The notes under the pieces: model-generated | What the model was told of the DNA's origin: nothing | What the model saw: only the letters and a program-made list of their open reading frames with translations | The model's database searches: none | DNA from: Bradyrhizobium ontarionense | GTDB lineage: Bacteria > Pseudomonadota > Alphaproteobacteria > Rhizobiales > Xanthobacteraceae | DNA: 64,000 nt | Assembly (NCBI RefSeq): GCF_021088345.1 | Contig: NZ_CP088156.1 | Span: forward strand, 5,208,001-5,272,000 | Reading direction: 5' to 3' | Made by a program: the position numbers and the translations under genes | Part shown: positions 19,846 to 29,087 of the stretch, piece after piece | How positions within the stretch are numbered: the first letter of the stretch is position 1 | How the letters are laid out: each line of letters begins with the position of its first letter

Positions 19846-19871
19846 AAAGGGCGCTCCAAAGAGCGCCCTTT
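19846..19871 (-). terminator. Intrinsic terminator downstream of rho
   Basis: AAAGGGCGCTC and GAGCGCCCTTT form a perfect 11-bp stem with a CAAA loop. Read on the minus strand the stem runs into TTTTTGTTTG, so it ends leftward transcription from rho, whose stop codon is about 27 bases upstream of it. It separates rho from mnmE. Confidence 0.85.
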
Positions 19872-19897
19872 GCCGAACCGAGAATTGCTGCGGTCGA

Positions 19898-21163
<1,266 letters not shown>

Positions 21164-21406
21164 TGGGATGGTCCTGTGGAACGTCTAGGAGGGGATGCGA
21201 GGTGGGTGTGGGAAAGCGGACGAGATGAAGGTCCGCAGGTCTGTGAAAGGCTGGCGCCGTTGGGCACCAAACCTGATGCGGCGGCCGGTCAAGCCGGAAC
21301 GCAACCACATCCGCCTGCGTGAGGTGGGATAACCTAATATAGAAAATCGCGCCGCAATCCGCAAGACGTCTGCGGCAGAGCGGCATTGCTCTACCAATCG
21401 GACCGA

Positions 21407-21829
21407 TCAGAACGGCTTGACGATCACGAGAATCACGATGCCGATCATCAATCCCGTCGGTACCTCATTCATAATACGATAGAATTTCTGGCTGCGGGTA
21501 TTCTGGTCTGCGGCGAATTCCTTCACCCAGCGGGAAAACATGCCGTGGACGCCGGACAAGATCAGCACCAGGAGGAATTTTCCATGGAACCAGCCGCTGG
21601 CATACCAGTGGCCCGCCCAGACCAGGTAGAGCCCGGCCAGCCAAGTCACAGCCATGGCCGGATTGATGATCGCCTTGAGCAGGCGACGTTCCATGACCTT
21701 GAACGTCTCGGACTGCTTCGAGCCGATCTCGACGTCGCAATGATAGACGAACAGGCGGGGCAGATAGAGCATCCCGGCCATCCAGGCGATGACGGCAATG
21801 ACGTGCAGTGCCTTGATCCACTCGTACAT
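21407..21829 (-). CDS. hemJ: Protoporphyrinogen oxidase HemJ
   Basis: 140 aa membrane protein with about four transmembrane helices. The conserved His in 'IKALHVIAVIAWMAGM', 'FKVMERRLLKAIINPAM' and 'GVHGMFSRWVKEFA' are characteristic of HemJ, which oxidises protoporphyrinogen IX to protoporphyrin IX for heme and chlorophyll synthesis. Gene order rho-hemJ-origin matches other alphaproteobacteria. It is read away from the predicted origin. Confidence 0.92.
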   Translation of the reverse strand: MYEWIKALHVIAVIAWMAGMLYLPRLFVYHCDVEIGSKQSETFKVMERRLLKAIINPAMAVTWLAGLYLVWAGHWYASGWFHGKFLLVLILSGVHGMFSRWVKEFAADQNTRSQKFYRIMNEVPTGLMIGIVILVIVKPF

Positions 21830-21902
21830 CGGAAACGCGTGATCCTCTCGGTGCGGACGATCGGGTTGCGAGCCGAGACATAGCCGCTGGCTCAGTCCCC
21901 AC

Positions 21903-22240
21903 CAAACTAAATAAAGTTTAGAATCTTAAGGTTTGAGTCTAAGTAGCGGTGGATTGGACTCATGCAATTCTGTCCGCAGCCTCCCCGCATTTTGTCCACA
22001 TCCTTCAACAAGCGTTCGGTCGAGAGCCTCCCTTGCCGGAGTCGTATACAAGTCAAATGCTTGCCGTAGATGATGGACAGCTTATCCAGAGACAAATAAA
22101 CCTCCTCCCGATATCATCGGATCGGCTGCCCGATTTATCCCGGCTTGCGGCCATGTGAACAACAATCGGGGTTATACAAAGGGGGCCGACGAAGGCGGCT
22201 TTTTGGCCCCGTCCTTCACAGTGATTCACAGATTGTTAAG
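21903..22240. other. Predicted chromosomal replication origin (oriC)
   Basis: A non-coding, AT-richer gap between divergent hemJ and the DUF299-type regulator gene, the same position as Caulobacter Cori and the Rickettsia origin. An AT stretch lies at 21903-21933. DnaA-box-like sequences (consensus TTATCCACA) with one mismatch are TTGTCCACA 21992-22000 and TTATCCAGA 22082-22090; weaker ones are TGTGAACAA 22154-22162 (reverse complement TTGTTCACA) and TGATTCACA 22222-22230. Five GANTC (CcrM) sites occur at 21921, 21935, 21957, 22039 and 22223. A TTCA-N7-TTAA sequence at 22225-22239 resembles a CtrA site with one mismatch and overlaps a DnaA-like box. Flanking genes diverge, as expected. Confidence 0.75.
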
Positions 22241-22246
22241 GATTTG

Positions 22247-23089
22247 ATGCCCACCACCGGAAACTATTTTCACCTGCATCTGGTGTCCGACTCGACGGGC
22301 GAAACCCTGATCACGGTCGCGCGAGCCGTGGCCGCGCAGTACACCAACGTGACACCCGTGGAGCACGTGTATCCGCTGGTGCGCAGCCAGAAGCAGCTCG
22401 ATCGGGTACTCGACGAGATCGAGGAAGCGCCGGGCATCGTGCTGTTCACGCTGCTCGAGAAGGATCTGGTCAGCCGGCTCGAAGGCAAGTGCCAGCAGAT
22501 CAACATCCCGAGCCTGTCGATCATCGGCCCGGTGATGCAGCTGTTCGAGGCCTATCTGGGCGCGTCGACTGCCGGTCGCGTCGGCGCGCAGCACGTGCTT
22601 AACGCCGAATATTTCGCGCGCATCGACGCGTTGAACTACACGATGCTGCACGACGACGGGCAATTGGTCGACGGCCTCGAAGAGGCTGACGTCGTGCTGG
22701 TCGGCGTGAGCCGGACATCGAAGACACCGACGTCGATCTATCTCGCCAATCGTGGCGTGCGGACAGCCAACGTGCCGCTCGTCCCGGGCATTCCGATCCC
22801 GCATCAGCTCGAGACCCTGAAGAAGCCGCTCGTCGTCAGCCTGCACGCCACACCGGAGCGTCTGATCCAGGTCAGGCAGAACCGGCTGCTCAGCATGGGC
22901 GCGGAGTCCGGCAACGAGAACTATGTCGACAAGCAGTCGGTGGCTGACGAGGTTGCCTATGCCCGCAAGCTCAGTGCGAAGTTCAACTGGGTCATGCTCG
23001 ACGTGACACGCCGCTCCATTGAGGAAACGGCAGCGGCCATCATCAAACTCTATACCGACCGGCAGCGGCAACGTCTGCCGGAGTCTTGA
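22247..23089 (+). CDS. Bifunctional kinase/pyrophosphorylase regulating pyruvate-phosphate (or water) dikinase
   Basis: 280 aa from the ATG at 22247 ('[20 protein letters not shown]'), the typical N-terminus; an upstream in-frame start would extend into the origin. Family DUF299/PSRP: '[17 protein letters not shown]' and the P-loop-like '[18 protein letters not shown]' that binds ADP. These proteins switch off and on pyruvate phosphate dikinase or PEP synthase by ADP-dependent phosphorylation and phosphate-dependent dephosphorylation. It is the first gene to the right of the predicted origin, as in Caulobacter. maf starts 8 bases after its stop. Confidence 0.93.
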   Translation: MPTTGNYFHLHLVSDSTGETLITVARAVAAQYTNVTPVEHVYPLVRSQKQLDRVLDEIEEAPGIVLFTLLEKDLVSRLEGKCQQINIPSLSIIGPVMQLFEAYLGASTAGRVGAQHVLNAEYFARIDALNYTMLHDDGQLVDGLEEADVVLVGVSRTSKTPTSIYLANRGVRTANVPLVPGIPIPHQLETLKKPLVVSLHATPERLIQVRQNRLLSMGAESGNENYVDKQSVADEVAYARKLSAKFNWVMLDVTRRSIEETAAAIIKLYTDRQRQRLPES

Positions 23090-23097
23090 GCGGATCA

Positions 23098-23706
23098 ATG
23101 TCCATCTGGCGCGGTGACGAGCCTCTCATATTGGCGTCGCAAAGTGGTGCGCGGCGCATGCTGCTCGCGAATGCCGGGTTGCCGTGCGAGGCCGTGCCTG
23201 CCGCCATCAATGAACGTGCGATTCAGAACGAGGCGGGTCTGGTCGCGCCGTACGAGATTGCGCTGCATCTGGCGACTGCGAAGGCGCAGGCAGTTTCGGC
23301 GATCAAGCCCGGTTCATATGTCGTCGGGGCGGATCAGACACTTGCGCTCGGCGAGCGCATGTTCAACAAGGCCGCCGGCCGTCAGCAGGCCATGCAGCAG
23401 CTGCTCGCATTGGCTGGGCGCACCCATGCGCTGCATTCGGCAGTGGCCGTCGTCCGCAACGGCGAGGTTGCGTTCTCTCACGTCGCAGTTGCCTGGATGA
23501 CGATGCGTGGTCTGACCGAAAGTGATGTCGCAGCCTATCTCGATGTGGCTGGCGAGGTCGTCACCTCCAGCGTCGGCGCTTATCAGCTCGAAGGGCTGGG
23601 GGTGCATCTGTTCGATCGCATCGATGGCGATCACTTCACCATTCTGGGCCTGCCGTTGCTGCCGCTGCTCGCATATTTCCGGGAAGCGCAGCTGCTTAGG
23701 ATCTAA
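23098..23706 (+). CDS. maf: Maf-like nucleoside triphosphate pyrophosphatase
   Basis: 202 aa from the ATG at 23098; a TTG at 23086 overlapping the previous stop is the alternative. Maf motifs: 'ILASQSGARRMLLANAG' (a variant of the usual S-x-S-P-R-R), 'VVGADQTLAL' with the catalytic Asp, and 'VGAYQLEGLGVHLFDRIDGD'. Maf enzymes hydrolyse non-canonical or modified NTPs to NMP and PPi. Its S-G-A-R variant suggests a divergent alphaproteobacterial subgroup. coaE follows after 39 bases. Confidence 0.9.
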   Translation: MSIWRGDEPLILASQSGARRMLLANAGLPCEAVPAAINERAIQNEAGLVAPYEIALHLATAKAQAVSAIKPGSYVVGADQTLALGERMFNKAAGRQQAMQQLLALAGRTHALHSAVAVVRNGEVAFSHVAVAWMTMRGLTESDVAAYLDVAGEVVTSSVGAYQLEGLGVHLFDRIDGDHFTILGLPLLPLLAYFREAQLLRI

Positions 23707-23745
23707 AGTCCAGATCGTGACGGCCGCGCACGGGAGTAGACGGCA

Positions 23746-24345
23746 ATGAGAGTGTTGGGCCTGACTGGCTCGATGGGAATGGGCAAGTCGACGACGGCGA
23801 AATTATTCGCCGAAGCTGGCGTACCGGTCTATGACGCCGATGCCACGGTCCATAAGGTCTATGAGGGTGAGGCAGTGCCGGCGATTGAAGCCGCCTTTCC
23901 CGGAACAATCGTGAGCGGCAAGGTCGACCGCGCGAAGCTGTCGGCCAAGGTCGTCGGAGACCCGGCGGCCATCCGCCATCTCGAAGCGATCGTACATCCG
24001 ATGCTGCGGTCGTATCATCAGACGTTTCTCGACGATGCGGAGAAGTCCGGCGTGCCGGTCGCCGTTGTCGATGTCCCGCTGCTGTTCGAGACCGGAGGCG
24101 ACAAGCGCGTCGATGCGGTCGTCGTGGTCACGACATCGCCCGAGATCCAGCGTCAGCGGATCCTGGCGCGGGGTCTGATGACGGAAGAAGCACTCGACGC
24201 GCTGCTGGCCAGGCAGATGCCGGACGCCGAAAAGCGCCGGCGGGCGGATTTCGTCGTGGATACGTCCGATGGGCTCGACCCGGTACGGGCGCGTATCCGC
24301 GACATCCTCGCCGAGGTTGTTAAGATGCCGCGGCGGCGGGGCTGA
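23746..24345 (+). CDS. coaE: Dephospho-CoA kinase
   Basis: 199 aa. The P-loop 'GLTGSMGMGKSTTAKLF', 'VYDADATVH' and 'DVPLLFETGGDKRVDAVVVV' identify CoaE, the last step of coenzyme A synthesis (phosphorylation of the ribose 3'-hydroxyl). Two other CoA genes, coaA (37 kb) and coaBC (58-60 kb), are also in this window. Part of the rightward PSRP-maf-coaE-dnaQ block. Confidence 0.96.
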   Translation: MRVLGLTGSMGMGKSTTAKLFAEAGVPVYDADATVHKVYEGEAVPAIEAAFPGTIVSGKVDRAKLSAKVVGDPAAIRHLEAIVHPMLRSYHQTFLDDAEKSGVPVAVVDVPLLFETGGDKRVDAVVVVTTSPEIQRQRILARGLMTEEALDALLARQMPDAEKRRRADFVVDTSDGLDPVRARIRDILAEVVKMPRRRG

Positions 24346-24393
24346 TTCGCGCCGCCCATTGCGGCAGGCCAGGATTGCAACGGATCAAGTGAG

Positions 24394-25092
24394 ATGCGTG
24401 AGATCGTTCTCGATACTGAAACCACCGGCCTCGATGCCTTGCGCGGCGATCGTCTGGTCGAGATCGGCTGTGTCGAGATCATCAACCGCATGCCGACCGG
24501 CCAGGTCTTCCATCGCTACATCAATCCTGAACGCGACATGCCGGCCGAAGCCTTCGCGGTTCATGGCCTATCGAGCGAGTTCTTGGCGGACAAGCCGCTT
24601 TTCTACGAGGTCGTCGAGGATTTCCTGCAGTTCATCGGCGATGCACCGCTGGTGATCCACAACGCGTCGTTCGATATCGGCTTCATCAATGCCGAGCTCG
24701 ACCGGGTCAAGCGTGTGGCGATCCCGCGCGACCGTTTGGTCGACACGCTGCTGCTGGCCCGGCGCAAGCATCCCGGTGTATCAAACCGGCTTGACGATCT
24801 GTGCTCGCGCTATGCGATCGACAACTCCCGGCGCACCAAGCATGGCGCCTTGCTCGACGCCGAGCTATTGGCCGAAGTCTATGTCGATCTGGTCGGTGCG
24901 CGGCAGTCGCAGCTGATCCTGACCCAGGAAACCCAGGAGATCCGCATCGGTGCGGCGGGCGAAGCGCCGCGCCGGCAGCGCGATATGCCGTTGCCGCCAC
25001 GGGTCAGCGACGCCGAGCGCGAGGCACACCGCGCCTTCATCGCCACCTTGGGCGACAAGCCCATCTGGATGGATTTTCTCGCGGGAACGTGA
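24394..25092 (+). CDS. dnaQ: DNA polymerase III epsilon subunit (3'-5' proofreading exonuclease)
   Basis: 232 aa. DEDDh exonuclease: Exo I 'VLDTETTGLDA' (Asp and Glu), Exo II 'HNASFDIGFINAEL', Exo III 'HGALLDAELLAEVY' (His and Asp). A C-terminal tail after about residue 190 supplies the polymerase-binding segment. Its position behind coaE, close to the origin, is conserved in alphaproteobacteria. It converges with secB over 58 bases. Confidence 0.96.
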   Translation: MREIVLDTETTGLDALRGDRLVEIGCVEIINRMPTGQVFHRYINPERDMPAEAFAVHGLSSEFLADKPLFYEVVEDFLQFIGDAPLVIHNASFDIGFINAELDRVKRVAIPRDRLVDTLLLARRKHPGVSNRLDDLCSRYAIDNSRRTKHGALLDAELLAEVYVDLVGARQSQLILTQETQEIRIGAAGEAPRRQRDMPLPPRVSDAEREAHRAFIATLGDKPIWMDFLAGT

Positions 25093-25150
25093 TCCGCCTC
25101 GCGGTAGCGGACCACGCCCGTCAATCAATCAACAATACGATCCTAACAGA

Positions 25151-25639
25151 TCAGCTCGACCGGATCTGGGTACCCTCAGCGGCTGCCTGACGTTCCATAT
25201 TCTGGCGGTACAGGCCGACGAAATCGACCGGATCAAGCATCAGCGGCGGGAAGCCGCCGTCGCGCACCGAGTTGGCGACGATCTCGCGTGCGAACGGGAA
25301 CAGCAGGCGCGGACACTCGATCAGGAGCATCGGCGAGAGGTTCTCGCGCGGGATATTCACCAGCCGGAACACGCCGCCATAGACCAGCTCGAAGCTGAAC
25401 ATCACCTGGCTGCCGCTTTCGGCCTTGCCCTCGATGGTAAGGGTTACTTCATATTCGCTCTCGGAGATGTTGTTGGCGCCGACATTGATCTGAATGTTGA
25501 TCTGCGGTGCCTGGCCCTGGGGCGCCAGGGATTGCGGCGCGTTGGGATTCTCGAACGAGAGGTCCTTGGTGTATTGCGCCAGCACATTCAGTTGAGGAGG
25601 AGGGGCCGCCTCGGGATTGGCGCCGTTACCGTTGGTCAT
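25151..25639 (-). CDS. secB: Protein-export chaperone SecB
   Basis: 162 aa from the ATG at 25639 ('[15 protein letters not shown]'). SecB tetramers keep precursors unfolded and pass them to SecA. Characteristic blocks: '[17 protein letters not shown]', '[11 protein letters not shown]', '[20 protein letters not shown]' and '[16 protein letters not shown]'. The flexible N-terminal tail is Pro/Ala-rich. Placed near the dnaQ-origin region as in Caulobacter, and divergent from the Tim44-like gene. Confidence 0.96.
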   Translation of the reverse strand: MTNGNGANPEAAPPPQLNVLAQYTKDLSFENPNAPQSLAPQGQAPQINIQINVGANNISESEYEVTLTIEGKAESGSQVMFSFELVYGGVFRLVNIPRENLSPMLLIECPRLLFPFAREIVANSVRDGGFPPLMLDPVDFVGLYRQNMERQAAAEGTQIRSS

Positions 25640-26015
25640 CGAAGTGTTCTCCTGGCACAAGGGGCGGGTATTTGCGGCGCGTGGCTACCATAGGGCCGGC
25701 TTGTTCCACAAGGACGAGCCGTCCGGCGTGCTGCACGGGCGGCCGTCCCGGGCTTGCCGGGTCTCGTCTGCCGCCATTTGTCGCATTTGTCGCCAACAAG
25801 GCCGCCAGGCGGGTTCGCCTACCCGATCGGATTTCCCCTCGAGGGGGAAACGCGTTAGGATCGCCCTGCCACAATGTGCCATTGGCCGGGCCCAATTCGA
25901 TGACTACATCCGGTTAGACCCCAGCGATTCACGGGTCCTTACCCCGGCTCCTGTAAGACGGGTCTCCGATGGCTGGAACCCGCTGGCGTTTCGACAAGTC
26001 AGAAAGCGACACGAC
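25640..26015. other. Intergenic region between secB and the Tim44-like gene
   Basis: 376 bases between divergent genes. It must hold both promoters. I see no convincing -35/-10 pair, RNA gene or reading frame with family similarity. A small GGGG/CCCC-rich inverted motif lies near 25840-25850 (CCCCTCGAGGGGG). Frames that run through the region lack plausible protein character. Confidence 0.5.
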
Positions 26016-26717
26016 GTGGATATTTATACCATCATCTTCCTGGCATTGGCGGTCTTCATCTTCTTCCGCCTGCGCGCCGTACTCGGGCAGCGCACCGGCA
26101 GCGAACGGACACCTTTTGACCGCGCCGCCCGCAATGCGCTCCAGGGGGCGCCCGACAACCATGTCATCCCGGTTCCCGGCAAACCCCTGGATCCGGCGGT
26201 GCCAGTGCCGGGTACGGAGATCATCGGGTCGGCCGATCGCTGGCGCGGCTTGACCGAGCTGGGGACCCCGCTCGCCGGTGGTCTCGATGCGATCGTCGCG
26301 CAGGATGCCGCGTTCGATCCGCGCCATTTCCTGTCCGGCGCGCGCAGCGCCTATGAGATGATCGTGCTGGCCTTTGCCAATGGTGACCGCCGGGCGCTCC
26401 GCGACCTGCTGTCGTCCGAGGTCTATGACAGCTTCGAGTCCGTCATCAAGGATCGCGAGAAGCACGAGCAGACGACGGAAACGCGGTTCGTTTCGATCGA
26501 CACGGCCGAGCTGGTCGGGGCCGACCTGCGTGACCGGACGGCCCAGCTGACGGTTCGCTTCGTGTCGCAGATGATCTCGGTGACCCGCGACAAGCTTGGG
26601 GCGATCGTCGACGGCAACCCGGACAAGGTCGCCGATATCACCGACATCTGGACCTTCGCCCGCGATATCGGCTCGCGCGATCCCAACTGGAAGCTGGTCG
26701 GCACCGGCAGTCATTGA
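26016..26717 (+). CDS. Tim44/TimA domain protein
   Basis: 233 aa from a GTG at 26016. I chose this start because the protein then begins with a hydrophobic segment ('DIYTIIFLALAVFIFFRLRA'), the usual N-terminus of alphaproteobacterial TimA proteins; in-frame sequence further upstream is low-quality. The soluble C-terminal domain ('AYEMIVLAFANGDRRALRDL', 'DIWTFARDIGSRDPNWKLV') is the Tim44 fold shared with mitochondrial import motor protein Tim44. In bacteria it is anchored in the inner membrane, and its client is not settled. It usually neighbours mltA and smr, as here. Confidence 0.9.
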   Translation: MDIYTIIFLALAVFIFFRLRAVLGQRTGSERTPFDRAARNALQGAPDNHVIPVPGKPLDPAVPVPGTEIIGSADRWRGLTELGTPLAGGLDAIVAQDAAFDPRHFLSGARSAYEMIVLAFANGDRRALRDLLSSEVYDSFESVIKDREKHEQTTETRFVSIDTAELVGADLRDRTAQLTVRFVSQMISVTRDKLGAIVDGNPDKVADITDIWTFARDIGSRDPNWKLVGTGSH

Positions 26718-26881
26718 CGCGGAATAGACCGCCGCTGCCGGGGTCACATCGAGGTGACCCGTTAGCAGGCGTTTTGCAAGAGGAGGAGCACGAGGCGGAT
26801 TCTCGGCTTTTGAATGCCGGGCTTTTTTTAGATCCTGTTTTTTCCGAGCTTCGCGTTGAGTGATACTTTGATGGTGCAGGC

Positions 26882-28489
26882 ATGGTTCGCGAAATTTGGA
26901 AGCGGGGTTTTACCGCCGGCCGCCTCAAATACTGGACGCCGGCGCTCGCCTTGAGCGTCGCTGCCGTGGCGCTCGCGCCCTACGCAGCCGAGGCCGTACG
27001 TTCGCGCTCCCGGTCAGTCGCGCCGGTGCGTCACCTGCCCTACCCCCAGCTCGACTGGCCGCTCGAAATCACCAACAGTCAGTATCTGCCGCTGGCATGG
27101 AACGACGTGCCCGGCTGGAACGACGACGACCAGCTCGCCGCCTACAGAACGTTCCGCGCCAGCTGCAAGCCGATCGCGGCCAAGCCCGACGGCGCGGCCG
27201 AGGACAAGGCCCTCGGCGACTCCCTGCGCGATCCCTGCCGCGATGCGCGGGCGTCCGATCTCGCCGACAACGCTGCAGCCAAGGCGTTCTTCGAACGGCA
27301 TTTCGAGCCGCTGAAGATCTCCAAGCTCGGCGACGCCGATGGCTTTGTGACCGGCTATTACGAACCCGTCATCGAGGGCTCGCGGACCCAGAACGAGGTC
27401 TACAACGTTCCGGTCTATCGCCGGCCCTCCAACCTGTTCGTGCGCGGCTTCAAGCAGGACGCGGCCAATCTGCCGAACAAGGGCGCCGTCTATCGCAAGA
27501 TCGGCCGGCGCAAGCTCGTGCCCTACTATGATCGCGCGGAGATCGAGGACGGTGCGATCGAAGGACGCGGCCTGGAGATCGCGTGGCTCAGGAACCAGAC
27601 CGATCTGCTGTTCGCGCAGATCCAGGGTTCGGCGCGCATCAGCCTCGATGACGGCTCGACCGTGCGCATCAACTACGATGCGTATAATGGTCTCCCCTAC
27701 ACGCCGGTCGGCCGCATCCTGATCGAGCGCGGCATCATCCCGCGCGAACAGATGTCGATGCAGCGCATCCGCGACTGGATGGAGCAAAATCCCGAAGGAG
27801 CCAACGAGCTGCGCCGGATGAACCGCTCCTACATCTTCTTCCGCGAGGTGCAGCTGTCGGATAAGGACGAGGCCGTCGGCGCGCAGGGCATTCCGCTGAC
27901 GCCGGGCCGTTCGATTGCAGTCGACAAGTCGCTGCACGTCTATGGCACGCCGTTCTTCATCACCGGCGAGCTGCCGATCGAGTCCGAGAAGTCGAAATCC
28001 GCCTTCCACCGGCTGATGATTGCACAGGACACGGGTTCGGCGATCGTCGGACCCGCGCGCGCCGATCTCTACTTCGGGGCCGGTCAGGAGGCCGGCAAAG
28101 TCTCAGGCCGGCTCAAGCACAACATCCAGTTCGTCATGCTGGTGCCGAAGAGCCTCGATCCGGTCGCGCGCGGCCGCAAGATGCCGCTGCCCGATGCGCG
28201 GCCGTCGGAGAAGATCGCCAAGCTGTTTCCGCAGGTGCCGCCCAAGGATCCCGTAAAGGACGCCGTCAAGGAACAAGCGAAGGACCAGTCGACGCAGCAG
28301 GACCAGGCCAAGACCGCGGCCGCGTCCTCAGCCAAGGATGAGAAAGCTCCCGCGAGCGCCGCCACGACCGTCGCGCAGAACGTGGTTGCGGCGCAGACGG
28401 TCCCGCTGCCCGAGGCCAGGCCACGAATCGAAAGTGATCGCAATATCCGCCGATTGCGTTATGGCAGACGTCACCGCCACCGCCGATGA
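26882..28489 (+). CDS. mltA: Membrane-bound lytic transglycosylase MltA
   Basis: 535 aa, longer than E. coli MltA (365). N-terminal hydrophobic signal/anchor at about residues 19-36. The MltA domain ('GFVTGYYEPVIEGSR', 'DLLFAQIQGSARISLDDG') is followed by the 3D domain ending 'AQDTGSAIVGPARADLYFG', which carries the catalytic Asp region. It cleaves the MurNAc-GlcNAc bond of peptidoglycan. After residue ~440 there is a Lys/Asp/Ala-rich low-complexity tail with two 'PLP(D/E)ARP' motifs and a very basic C-terminus ('YGRRHRHRR'), all absent from E. coli MltA. smr starts 12 bases after. Confidence 0.93.
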   Translation: MVREIWKRGFTAGRLKYWTPALALSVAAVALAPYAAEAVRSRSRSVAPVRHLPYPQLDWPLEITNSQYLPLAWNDVPGWNDDDQLAAYRTFRASCKPIAAKPDGAAEDKALGDSLRDPCRDARASDLADNAAAKAFFERHFEPLKISKLGDADGFVTGYYEPVIEGSRTQNEVYNVPVYRRPSNLFVRGFKQDAANLPNKGAVYRKIGRRKLVPYYDRAEIEDGAIEGRGLEIAWLRNQTDLLFAQIQGSARISLDDGSTVRINYDAYNGLPYTPVGRILIERGIIPREQMSMQRIRDWMEQNPEGANELRRMNRSYIFFREVQLSDKDEAVGAQGIPLTPGRSIAVDKSLHVYGTPFFITGELPIESEKSKSAFHRLMIAQDTGSAIVGPARADLYFGAGQEAGKVSGRLKHNIQFVMLVPKSLDPVARGRKMPLPDARPSEKIAKLFPQVPPKDPVKDAVKEQAKDQSTQQDQAKTAAASSAKDEKAPASAATTVAQNVVAAQTVPLPEARPRIESDRNIRRLRYGRRHRHRR

Positions 28490-28501
28490 ATCGCCGTTTC
28501 C

Positions 28502-29077
28502 ATGTCGCATGATCCCGAGCCGCCGCGCGGCCGTCGCAAGCGCGGCCTCTCCGAGGACGAGCGCACGCTGTGGGAGACGGTCGCGCGACAGGTCAAGCCG
28601 TTGCGCAAGAAGCCGCGTCCGGTGCGGCCGCATCCGCCGATGGCGACCGCCGAACCGCAGCCGGAGAAGCAGGGCATGACGCCGCGGCCGGTCGTGCCGG
28701 TTGCCGTCCCCAAACCGGCAAGGCCGGCAGCGCCGCCTCTGGTTCCGCTGGGGCGCCGTGAACGCGCGCGTCTGTCGCGCGGCCGCAGTGACATCGAGGC
28801 GCGGCTCGACCTGCACGGCATGACCCAAAGCCGGGCGCACCAGGCGCTGCATCATTTTCTGCATCGGGCGCAGCACGACGGTCTCACCTTCGTGCTCGTC
28901 ATCACCGGCAAGGGCGCGATGGGTGGGGATCCCGAACGCGGCGTGTTGCGGCGCCAAGTGCCGCATTGGCTGAGCCTGCCGGAATTCCGCCCGCTCGTCG
29001 TCGGCTTCGAGGAAGCCCATGTCGGCCATGGCGGCGCCGGCGCGCTCTATGTCCGGATCAGGCGCGCGCGCTCGTAG
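28502..29077 (+). CDS. Smr/MutS2-type endonuclease domain protein
   Basis: 191 aa. The C-terminal Smr domain has 'ARLDLHGMTQSRAHQAL' with the conserved LDLHG box and 'LVITGKGAMGG' with the TGxG box; Smr domains nick DNA or RNA. The N-terminal ~95 residues are Pro/Lys/Arg-rich and probably disordered. It follows mltA by 12 bases, an arrangement common in Rhizobiales. Converges with the membrane protein gene 10 bases away. Confidence 0.9.
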   Translation: MSHDPEPPRGRRKRGLSEDERTLWETVARQVKPLRKKPRPVRPHPPMATAEPQPEKQGMTPRPVVPVAVPKPARPAAPPLVPLGRRERARLSRGRSDIEARLDLHGMTQSRAHQALHHFLHRAQHDGLTFVLVITGKGAMGGDPERGVLRRQVPHWLSLPEFRPLVVGFEEAHVGHGGAGALYVRIRRARS

Positions 29078-29087
29078 CAGATGTTAG

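Noticed and set aside
22181-22210. GGGGCC...GGCCCC hairpin with T5 before the DUF299-type gene
   Set aside because: The run of T lies inside the loop rather than after the stem, so it does not form a normal terminator; possibly an origin-associated structure but unsupported.
22145-22246. Upstream in-frame extension of the DUF299-type regulator
   Set aside because: It would place coding sequence in the origin region and its residues do not resemble the conserved N-terminus, which begins at 22247.
25617-26015. Upstream in-frame extension of the Tim44-like protein
   Set aside because: It overlaps secB, is Arg/Ser-rich without family similarity, and precedes the hydrophobic N-terminus expected for the family.
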